Positions 1 to 5,321 of a stretch of 5,454 bases of DNA are shown here, piece by piece. The notes under the pieces are model-generated. The model was not told the origin of the DNA. It made no database searches and was given only the letters and a program-made list of their open reading frames with translations. The translations under genes and the position numbers were made by a program. Each line of letters opens with the position of its first letter. Positions within the stretch are counted from its first letter, which is position 1. The stretch comes from Bacteroidia bacterium (GTDB lineage Bacteria; Bacteroidota; Bacteroidia; AKYH767-A; OLB10): the NCBI GenBank assembly GCA_025450095.1, contig JANWID010000271.1:1-5454 (forward strand), written 5' to 3'.

Positions 1-68
1 ATGATAAAATTAATGACCTAAAAATAAAATCTGAATACTTATAATACAATAAGTTATGATACTATTTC

Positions 69-80
69 ACGGAGCTCCGT
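69..80. repeat. 12-bp perfect palindrome ACGGAGCTCCGT
   Basis: ACGGAGCTCCGT is its own reverse complement and directly abuts the conserved box of the terminator module. It could be a small extra stem ahead of the terminator or the half-degraded stem of a dispersed palindromic repeat. It has no equivalent in front of the second module at 4957. Function unknown. Confidence 0.4.
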
Positions 81-93
81 CCGGACCGCTGGT

Positions 94-119
94 AAAGGAA
101 GCAATAGCTTCCTTTTTTT
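94..119 (+). terminator. Rho-independent terminator of an upstream unit (module copy A)
   Basis: A perfect hairpin, GGAAGC-AATA-GCTTCC (97-112), is extended by AAA/TTT pairs and followed by seven T (113-119). This is a classic intrinsic terminator reading rightwards, so it should end a transcript entering from the left edge. Just upstream, 79-92 carries the box CCGTCCGGACCGCTGG, which recurs with two to three changes before the terminator at 4973-5001. The box resembles the 3' half of a tRNA acceptor/T arm. One frame across it is open from 53 to 124 and reads SGPLVKEAIASFFYA before a stop. From memory, small GIY-YIG nuclease ORFs of Bacteroidota often end in such tRNA-like tails, so this may be the decayed end of one. 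No GIY-YIG core is visible in the 60 bases available. Confidence 0.8.
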
Positions 120-236
120 ATGCCTAAAAACTTGATTTTCAAGCAAGAATCTTGAAACCTGTGACGGCTTACCTTATAAAAATTAGTGTGTGTAGCGCGA
201 ACTAAATCCTGCTTTATTGTAATCAGTGCTGAGTCA

Positions 237-264
237 CAGGAGTAACTCCTACCTGTTTTAAGAA
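237..264. repeat. Small palindrome with trailing ACCTGTTTT segment
   Basis: AGGAG-TAA-CTCCT (238-250, stem of five or six pairs) is followed immediately by ACCTGTTTTAAGAA. From memory, many Bacteroidota genomes carry a dispersed intergenic element made of a short variable palindrome followed by ACCTGTTTATAGAA. This looks like a degenerate copy of it. The identification rests on recall, not on a second copy in the window. Confidence 0.35.
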
Positions 265-538
265 TATGAGACAGTTCAAAAAGCGCATCACATTAGAAAA
301 AAAGTGAATCATGTAACTCTTTTCAAGAATTATGTAAGACTTCTTTGTATGGATGGCAATAATTTTACTTTCTTAGAATTAGTTGCCTGCTTAAAAAGAA
401 AAGAAGAATTTCTCAGAGTTAATTTTTTTCCGTTCGGAAGCTTTTATTCCACAAATTAATTGGGAGCATTTACTTTTGACATATTTAAATGATGATGGAG
501 ATCACATTAACATGACGATTGTCATAATTAAACACTAG
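262..538 (+). pseudogene. Possible frameshifted remnant of a small unidentified gene
   Basis: One frame is open from 262 to 456 (65 codons, stop TAA 457-459). The next frame is open from 395 to 535 (47 codons, stop TAG 536-538). They overlap across a run of seven T (423-429), and removing one T there would join them into about 91 codons. The first part contains MDGNNFTFLELVACLKRK then EEFLRVN (ATG at 349). The second reads RSEAFIPQINWEHLLLTYL and ends IVIIKH. The composition looks protein-like for so AT-rich a stretch, where stops should be frequent. No good start codon or ribosome site precedes the longer reading, and I do not recognise the family. The EEFLRV part faintly recalls the FxRVHRS segment of LytTR DNA-binding domains, but the rest does not follow. 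It may be chance. Confidence 0.25.
471..478 (+). promoter_or_regulatory. Candidate Bacteroidota -7 promoter box (TACTTTTG)
   Basis: TACTTTTG matches the Bacteroidota housekeeping -7 consensus TAnnTTTG exactly and is the only exact match I found between the first terminator and the start at 666. A good -33 TTTG/TTG is missing: at the right spacing there is only TTCC (447-450). If used, transcription would start near 485 and leave a leader of about 180 nt before the first propeller gene. Weak call. Confidence 0.25.
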
Positions 539-665
539 ATAATTATGCAGCTTTGTATTATTAGAAATAAACATAAATAATATTACAGATTTGCTCACTT
601 TCAAAAATAGTCTGATATTAAAAATTGAATGTACAACAGATAAGTTGTTTAAAAATTAAATCCAA

Positions 666-2960
666 ATGAAAAAAATAATACTTGTACTCCTAATTTGCAG
701 TGTATCATTCTTAGTTGCTGAAGCGCAAAGTCCAGAATGGTATTACATGCGGGCTGATAAATCAGGCATAGCTGGTGATTATCACCAGGTGGTTACTAGT
801 GATTGTAATGGTAATATATGGACGGATGGTTACCTGCCTTTCTGGAGTACTGGTTCAGTTGTGAGATTTAATTATACCGATACCATTTTTACATGCTGGG
901 GAAACTACGATGGCTACCTTCCTGCCGACCGCGTATATGACATAGCCTTTGATAATAATGATGGAGTGTGGGTTGCAACTAATGGTGTTGGCAATGGCAT
1001 AGCTCATGGCGGTATAGCGCACTACGATGGTACAAGCTGGACACAGTACACCTCATTAAATACGCCCATGCCAAATGACGATATGCGCGGTGTAACTGTT
1101 GATGGCAACAACAATGTGTGGGCAACATTTTCTGATGTTAATATAATAGCAAATGGTGGTATTGCAAAATTTAACGGAACTACCTGGACTATTTTTACTC
1201 CTTCCAATTCTAATTTGCAGACAACGCAGGTTGACAAAATAAAGGCCGATGCACAAAACAATATATGGATAGGCACCAACATGGGAATTGTGAAATTTGA
1301 TGGACTTAACTGGATTTTAAATCTGACAGGGAACAGTATTATGGATGTGGAATATGATGCATCCACTAACAAAATTTATGCTGTAACTGATGATGCCATT
1401 CATATTTATGATGGTGCAACGTGGAGTCAGATTAATTCAGGAAATGCGCCCATTTCAGCGACAGGACTAGCTGCTGTTGCTGCCAGGGGCGATAGTATTA
1501 TAATAACAACGGTTGGCGGAACATACCTGACCTATATTTTTGATGGCATAAGCTGGATAAATCATCAAGAAACAAATCACACTTATGATGCACATATAGA
1601 TTTACAGGGAAATTTCTGGACTTGCGGCATTGGTTCTTTAGAAAAATTTGATGGTACAACCTGGACCCGTTACACCCGTTTTAACACGGGGCTATCCGAC
1701 AATTTTAATAACCAGATTTTTGTAGATTCAAAAAACCGGAAGTGGTTTGCCAACGGTGATGGCGGCATACAAATTTTTGATTGCCCGCGCTGGGAAGCGT
1801 ATAGTCCCAATAACGGAGGGCTTTTTCCATCAATGCAAAACCTTACACCTATTGGTTCATCAATTACAGAAGACAGTTACGGTGATATATGGATGACATA
1901 TGATGGTGTATTAGGTTATGCAATACAAATTCCCGGTGGCGATTATAAGAATTATGCTTCCTGGGTTTTATGGGATAACACCAATCCCGGGCCTCTGTTT
2001 CAATCGCCATTGGAAACAGAAGCTGATGACAGCGGGCATGTATTTATGAGAATGTACAGCAATTCGGTTTTCATGTATGACCACGGGAATAACTCATGGA
2101 CGCATTACACTTCGGCAAATAGTCCTTTACCGGTTGCAAGTTTAAACTGCATGGCACCCCGGACAGGTGGTAAAATGTATCTGGGCGGTTATAACACTAT
2201 TTATATACTGGATAATGGTGTATGGTCAACTATGGATTTAGCTGCATCAGGTTTATCAACCGATGATATTTATGATATTGCATTTGACCATAACAATTAT
2301 ATGTGGCTTGCTACTGATAATGGTGTTTACAGATATGACGGAACAACATGGACAAGCTGGACAGAAGCCAATTCAAACATTGCTGCCGACCATGTTACTT
2401 CCATTGCATTTGGCAATGCTGACACTGTTTTTATTGGGGCGCATAACACACAAACTTTTCCATACTACGGAGGCATTTCCGTTTACAACGGAACATCATG
2501 GACATCTTATCTGCAGGGTTCATCACCTATCCCGCATTACCAGGTGGAAAATATTGAGATCGATACATTAGGTAACTTGTGGATTTTAACCCAATCTGAA
2601 GGCATCACTGTTTACAAAAATGGAGGTGTTGCAGGTTTTGATTGTATTGATTTGAGTTTGCAGGCGTGTGCACCAACTGGTATAATTGAAAATAATATTT
2701 CATCCGATCAATCAATAACTGTATTTGAAAATCCATTCTTTAGTACAACCACTATCGAATTTAATTTATCCGGTACAAAAAATGTTTCTATCTCAATTTA
2801 TGATGTGATTGGACAAAAAGTAAAAAATATTCCGGCAAATAATCTTCAATCAGGCAAAAACAGAATTGAAATTGATTTATCATCATTAAACAGCGGGGTT
2901 TATTTCTTCACAATAAAATCAAACGAAAACTTGCAGGCAGTTAAACTGATTAAAAATTAA
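666..2960 (+). CDS. Secreted 14-repeat beta-propeller protein with T9SS sorting domain
   Basis: A 764-residue protein predicted to be exported by Sec and then by the type IX system to the cell surface or medium. Residues 1-21 are a signal peptide (MKK, hydrophobic core, cut near AEA-Q). Residues about 25-660 are propeller repeats of the two-component-regulator type (Reg_prop-like). Each has a strand such as GNNNVWAT or NNIWIGT, then a Y/F-D/N-G-T-T/S-W-T strand. Key Trp residues stand at 25, 78, 125, 174, 216, 253, 297, 333, 376, 433, 478, 520, 562 and 612, about 36-57 apart, suggesting 14 blades, i.e. two seven-bladed propellers closed by the N-terminal strand. Residues about 683-764 are a T9SS type A sorting domain (VFENP in place of the usual YPNP, then DVIGQKV, SGVYFFTI, final KLIKN). 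No histidine kinase, protease or lipase domain is present. ATG 666 lies in A-rich sequence with no Shine-Dalgarno and is supported by the signal peptide. It probably serves binding or adhesion; the ligand is unknown. Two Cys (660, 668) mark the linker to the tail. Confidence 0.9.
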   Translation: MKKIILVLLICSVSFLVAEAQSPEWYYMRADKSGIAGDYHQVVTSDCNGNIWTDGYLPFWSTGSVVRFNYTDTIFTCWGNYDGYLPADRVYDIAFDNNDGVWVATNGVGNGIAHGGIAHYDGTSWTQYTSLNTPMPNDDMRGVTVDGNNNVWATFSDVNIIANGGIAKFNGTTWTIFTPSNSNLQTTQVDKIKADAQNNIWIGTNMGIVKFDGLNWILNLTGNSIMDVEYDASTNKIYAVTDDAIHIYDGATWSQINSGNAPISATGLAAVAARGDSIIITTVGGTYLTYIFDGISWINHQETNHTYDAHIDLQGNFWTCGIGSLEKFDGTTWTRYTRFNTGLSDNFNNQIFVDSKNRKWFANGDGGIQIFDCPRWEAYSPNNGGLFPSMQNLTPIGSSITEDSYGDIWMTYDGVLGYAIQIPGGDYKNYASWVLWDNTNPGPLFQSPLETEADDSGHVFMRMYSNSVFMYDHGNNSWTHYTSANSPLPVASLNCMAPRTGGKMYLGGYNTIYILDNGVWSTMDLAASGLSTDDIYDIAFDHNNYMWLATDNGVYRYDGTTWTSWTEANSNIAADHVTSIAFGNADTVFIGAHNTQTFPYYGGISVYNGTSWTSYLQGSSPIPHYQVENIEIDTLGNLWILTQSEGITVYKNGGVAGFDCIDLSLQACAPTGIIENNISSDQSITVFENPFFSTTTIEFNLSGTKNVSISIYDVIGQKVKNIPANNLQSGKNRIEIDLSSLNSGVYFFTIKSNENLQAVKLIKN

Positions 2961-2968
2961 ATACAATG
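2951..2968 (+). promoter_or_regulatory. A-rich translation start region overlapping the upstream stop
   Basis: TAAAAATTAAAT (2951-2962), which includes the stop codon of the first propeller gene, sits three bases before ATG 2966. The same 12 bases occur at 650-661, four bases before ATG 666. Neither start has a Shine-Dalgarno sequence. Bacteroidota commonly initiate in A-rich unstructured sequence instead. The 5-base gap suits translational coupling of the two genes. Confidence 0.45.
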
Positions 2969-4597
2969 AAAAACATAATCTTTACATTATTGCTGCTGAA
3001 TATTTTTAACCTGAATTCCTCTGCACAGGCTCCGCAAAAAATATGGGATTCATTTTTTAATGGAGCGCTTAATGGAAAAGATGAATCAAACAATATTCTC
3101 ACCGATTCATCAGGAAATGCATTTATAACAGGTACAAGTTTCCAAACTTTCAGTGGCGGTAATTTTACTACTGTAAAATACAATACAGGCGGCACGCAAC
3201 TCTGGGTTGACCATTTCAGCAATACACAGGCATCCTGCAAAAATTACGGAAAATGTTTGGTGATGGATAAATGGCAAAATGTATATGCTGTCGGCACAAC
3301 AGCTTTAAATGATGGTGACCTTGCGATTTGCAAATACAACAGCAACGGAAGAATATGGGCCAAAAATTATGAACCCTATTGGTTCACTACTTATGAAGAC
3401 TATGGCATTGATATGGATGTGGATTCTTCAGGTAATTTTTATGCCATTGCAAGAGTTACTTCACCCAGCGGAAATTTATACGATATGTATATTATGAAAT
3501 GCGACAGCAGCGGAACTATGATATGGGAAGAGAATTATACTGGGGCAAGTGCCGCTGACTATCCTGTTGCTATAGCAGTTTCCTCTGGCGGAACAGCTTA
3601 TCCTTTATTACAATCATTCAATTTCTTTGGTACTTCAACACAGGATATTACTACAATTCAATATTCAACCAGCGGAGTTCAAAATTGGCTTTCAAGGTAC
3701 AACGGTGCCGGTAATGCAGACGATTATCCAACCTTTATGAATATAGATGCAGCCGAAAACCAATACTTGTGCGGCACAGTGGATGCTGGTGTAACCAATG
3801 ATATGGTTGCTATGAAACAAAATATTTACGGAACACGCCTGTGGGTTACCTCTTATAACGGAACCGCAAATGGAAATGATACAGCAATTTCAGAAACATG
3901 GCTGCCAAACGGATTTGTTGTAGTGACAGGAAAGTGCAAAGAGCTGCTCAACGGCACTACTGTTGATGCAATGGTAACAATGGTAATTGACAGCGGAACG
4001 GTAGTATGGACAAATAAATATTACGGTACAGACAGTCTGGGTGCATCACCCGCACAAATGGTAACCGATACGCAGGGAAATATATATATCTGTGGTGTTG
4101 AGTATTTAAATGGCGGAACTAATAATGGTTGCATCATTAAGTATGACAACAATGGGAATTTAGTTTGGGATATCTCCTACGATGCAGGCTTGAATCTCAA
4201 CGATAAATTTAATTCCATAACATTAGACATTAATAATGACATCCTGGTAACTGGTCTAACATTTACAACTGTTTCAAATTCAAATTATGTAACTGTCAAA
4301 TATGGAAATAGTGTAACAGGAATAAGTGAAGCTGATTTTTCTAATAACATTAGAATTTACCCTAATCCAACACAATCGTTAGCAAATATTTCATTCAATT
4401 TATCCGATACAAAAAAAGTTTCAATAACAGTTGCAGATGTAGTTGGCAGAATTGTAAAAAACATTTCTTCGAAAATTCTTATAGTCGGAAACAATAAAAT
4501 CACTGTGGATTTATCAGAATTAAATAATGGAATATATTTTATTCGGGTTAGCAGCAACAACATACGCCTTGTGGAAAAAATTTTAATAGAAAAATAA
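2966..4597 (+). CDS. Secreted SBBP-type beta-propeller protein with T9SS sorting domain
   Basis: A 543-residue protein, probably co-transcribed with the preceding gene (5 bp gap, same strand). Residues 1-20 are a signal peptide cut near SSA-QA. Residues 25-450 are eight repeats of about 53 residues, each beginning with Trp (27, 80, 131, 187, 241, 293, 348, 401). Each follows the SBBP pattern: W..xYNG, then D..GN.Y.TG, then a (T/I)xKYN..G strand, as in TDSSGNAFITGTSF (46-59) and KYDNNGNLVW (392-401). SBBP repeats fold as beta-propeller blades, so eight complete units predict an eight-bladed ring. Residues about 460-543 are a T9SS type A sorting domain with a canonical YPNP (465-468), DVVGRIV, NGIYFIRV and final KILIEK. 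That tail is close to the one on the neighbour, also at DNA level. No catalytic motif is visible. It is likely a surface or matrix protein; role unknown. ATG 2966 has A-rich context and the signal peptide follows directly. Confidence 0.9.
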   Translation: MKNIIFTLLLLNIFNLNSSAQAPQKIWDSFFNGALNGKDESNNILTDSSGNAFITGTSFQTFSGGNFTTVKYNTGGTQLWVDHFSNTQASCKNYGKCLVMDKWQNVYAVGTTALNDGDLAICKYNSNGRIWAKNYEPYWFTTYEDYGIDMDVDSSGNFYAIARVTSPSGNLYDMYIMKCDSSGTMIWEENYTGASAADYPVAIAVSSGGTAYPLLQSFNFFGTSTQDITTIQYSTSGVQNWLSRYNGAGNADDYPTFMNIDAAENQYLCGTVDAGVTNDMVAMKQNIYGTRLWVTSYNGTANGNDTAISETWLPNGFVVVTGKCKELLNGTTVDAMVTMVIDSGTVVWTNKYYGTDSLGASPAQMVTDTQGNIYICGVEYLNGGTNNGCIIKYDNNGNLVWDISYDAGLNLNDKFNSITLDINNDILVTGLTFTTVSNSNYVTVKYGNSVTGISEADFSNNIRIYPNPTQSLANISFNLSDTKKVSITVADVVGRIVKNISSKILIVGNNKITVDLSELNNGIYFIRVSSNNIRLVEKILIEK

Positions 4598-4613
4598 TTT
4601 GAGCACTCCTTTT

Positions 4614-4638
4614 GTGACCGGGTTTGCGCCACGGTCAC
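4614..4638. repeat. Hairpin GTGACCG / CGGTCAC just past the propeller operon
   Basis: A perfect 7-bp inverted repeat, GTGACCG (4614-4620) and CGGTCAC (4632-4638), encloses an 11-nt G/C-rich loop and starts 17 bases after the stop at 4597. No T run follows on either strand, so it is not a standard intrinsic terminator. It may protect the 3' end of the message or belong to unrelated inserted DNA. Confidence 0.5.
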
Positions 4639-4669
4639 GCTCACTGCAGAGCTCGTCACCCATTTATCC

Positions 4670-4702
4670 ATTTAGAACCTGAGGTTTGCTAATTTAGAAC
4701 CT
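4670..4702. repeat. 11-bp direct repeat, 22-bp period
   Basis: ATTTAGAACCT occurs at 4670-4680 and again at 4692-4702, exactly 22 bp apart, about two helical turns. Such spacing suits two protein-binding sites on one DNA face. Short direct repeats of this sort are found inside the ends of IS21-family elements, and no transposase is present here, so a leftover end is possible but unproven. Confidence 0.45.
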
Positions 4703-4860
4703 AATCGGAAAAATATGATCTATATCGCTGATTTTACTTAACCACCAGTGCAATTTTCGATCAGGGTCAATGGTGTTTTTACTTTTGGTCCGAATTTCCT
4801 AAATCTATCGGCGTCTTTTCTCCACACCCCAGGCTAAATGGACAGATCCATCCACCATTT

Positions 4861-4899
4861 GCCCGAATAACCAGAATCTCCTTAAAAATTAGCCCGAAT
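4861..4899. repeat. 8-bp direct repeat GCCCGAAT, 31-bp period
   Basis: GCCCGAAT occurs at 4861-4868 and 4892-4899, about three helical turns apart, with partly similar following bases (AA.. versus GTAA). Together with the pair at 4670-4702 it brackets about 230 bp. The two pairs are different sequences, so they are not simple inverted ends of one element. Confidence 0.35.
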
Positions 4900-4972
4900 G
4901 TAAAAATCAATATCCTGAATTCATACAACGCATTGGTAATGAATGGCTAATAAATCCCGTCTGGACCGCCAG

Positions 4973-5001
4973 AAAAGGGAAGAGAAATCTTCCCTTTTTT
5001 T
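4973..5001 (+). terminator. Rho-independent terminator (module copy B)
   Basis: A perfect 11-bp stem, AAAAGGGAAGA / TCTTCCCTTTT, with a GAAA tetraloop (4984-4987), runs into seven T (4995-5001). It is preceded by CCGTCTGGACCGCCAG (4957-4972), matching the box at 79-92 and resembling a tRNA 3' end. No convincing gene ends just upstream, so it either ends the propeller message about 375 bases past its last stop or is left over from a lost gene. A frame open from 4954 reads IPSGPPEKGREIFPFF across the module, the same frame as SGPLVKEAIASFFYA in copy A. Confidence 0.8.
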
Positions 5002-5145
5002 ATGAATTTAATTTTAGATTATGAAGTTCGAGCTGAAAATGCCGTCCGCTTAAAGCGACCAAAATTTTACTCCCTTTTTTCTTTACCCCCAATTGATGTA
5101 TTGCAGACATTTTCCGCAGAGATTGGGCGAACTTCACAAAATTAA
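5002..5145 (+). other. Unassigned 47-codon open frame
   Basis: ATG 5002 (inside the TATG that closes the terminator module) to TAA 5143-5145 is open for 47 codons, beginning MNLILDYEVRAENAVRLKRP. The frame is in fact open back to 4954 through the terminator stem. There is no ribosome site and no family I recognise. Starting inside a terminator tail argues against expression. Listed so the open frame is on record; probably not a gene. Confidence 0.12.
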
Positions 5146-5168
5146 ATGCTACCTAAAGCGTTTATGTA

Positions 5169-5288
5169 ACGAATATACGAATGGGCTTCGCCCTACGAAT
5201 CTACGAATTTACGAATCTACGAATGTACGAATGGGCTGCGCCATACGAATCTACGAATATTGGTTTTTCGTAATTCGTAGATTCATAT
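5169..5288. repeat. ACGAAT tandem tract with 50-bp higher-order unit and inverted arm
   Basis: Nine exact ACGAAT copies start at 5169, 5177, 5195, 5203, 5211, 5219, 5227, 5245 and 5253. The steps are 8, 18, 8, 8, 8, 8, 18, 8. Each 18-base step is an 8-base unit plus a mini hairpin insert, GGGCTTCGCCC at 5183 and GGGCTGCGCCA at 5233. Blocks 5176-5208 and 5226-5258 match at 31 of 33 positions, 50 bp apart. The tract ends in an inverted arm: GAATCTACGAAT (5247-5258) pairs perfectly with ATTCGTAGATTC (5273-5284), and 15 of 16 positions pair if extended to 5243-5288. It lies 33 bases before the DUF4407 start. Similar ACGAAT-rich intergenic repeats are, from memory, seen in other Bacteroidota. The tract is not a coding region, although one frame reads through it. 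Confidence 0.85.
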
Positions 5289-5321
5289 CTCAATAGTTAG
5301 TTAAATTAAAGTGTAGTATTT

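Larger units (their letters stand above)
120..665. other. Intergenic stretch upstream of the secreted propeller pair
   Basis: About 545 bases without a convincing intact gene. It contains the palindromic element at 237-264, the possible broken small gene at 262-538, and the promoter-like box at 471-478. Bases 120-236 show nothing I can assign. The last 120 bases before the start codon are very AT-rich, as expected of a Bacteroidota leader. No tRNA, riboswitch or CRISPR structure was seen by eye on either strand. Confidence 0.6.
4598..5321. other. Gene-poor intergenic stretch with repeats and a terminator
   Basis: About 720 bases between the propeller pair and the DUF4407 gene with no recognisable gene. 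It holds a hairpin (4614-4638), two sets of short direct repeats (4670-4702, 4861-4899), a terminator (4973-5001), an unassigned 47-codon open frame (5002-5145) and the ACGAAT repeat tract (5169-5288). On the minus strand 4694-4798 is open for 35 codons with no start. It reads KLHWWLSKISDIDHIFPI, unrecognised, possibly a decayed coding fragment. Base composition at 4610-4660 is richer in G+C than the flanking DNA, hinting at a junction between segments of different origin. Confidence 0.6.

Noticed and set aside
79..92. A tRNA gene ending in the GGACCGC box
   Set aside because: Only a 3'-half likeness; no D arm, anticodon arm or pairing 5' acceptor strand is present upstream in either module copy.
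476..481. TTGACA, a perfect sigma70-type -35 box
   Set aside because: No TATAAT-like box 16-18 bases downstream, and Bacteroidota housekeeping promoters use a different consensus.
512..525. ATGAC-GATT-GTCAT inverted repeat as an operator
   Set aside because: Only five pairs with no extension, frequent by chance in AT-rich DNA, and no regulator gene nearby.
541..660. Open frame ending TDKLFKN just before the first propeller gene, resembling a sorting-domain end
   Set aside because: Only about 36 codons, no other sorting-domain motif (no YPNP, no GxYF strand), and lysine/asparagine endings arise easily in AT-rich DNA.
1022..1372. 116-codon minus-strand open frame inside the first propeller gene
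   Set aside because: Antisense shadow of a well-supported gene with clear domain repeats; no family features.
2263..2571. 102-codon plus-strand open frame in another frame of the first propeller gene
   Set aside because: Out-of-frame shadow; its His/Thr-rich composition comes from the repeated Trp-Thr codons read out of phase.
2950..3240. 96-codon minus-strand open frame over the start of the second propeller gene
   Set aside because: Antisense shadow covering a signal peptide and the first SBBP units of a well-supported gene.
4357..4671. 104-codon minus-strand open frame over the second sorting domain and the hairpin
   Set aside because: Mostly antisense to the conserved T9SS tail; no recognisable motif in the part beyond it.
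5169..5288. CRISPR array
   Set aside because: Units are 8 bases with no unique 30-40 base spacers, and no cas gene is present.
5093..5296. 67-codon plus-strand open frame running through the ACGAAT repeat
   Set aside because: Most of its product is translated repeat (RIYESTN-like units), it has no ribosome site, and period-8 repeats read through all frames, so length is no evidence of coding.
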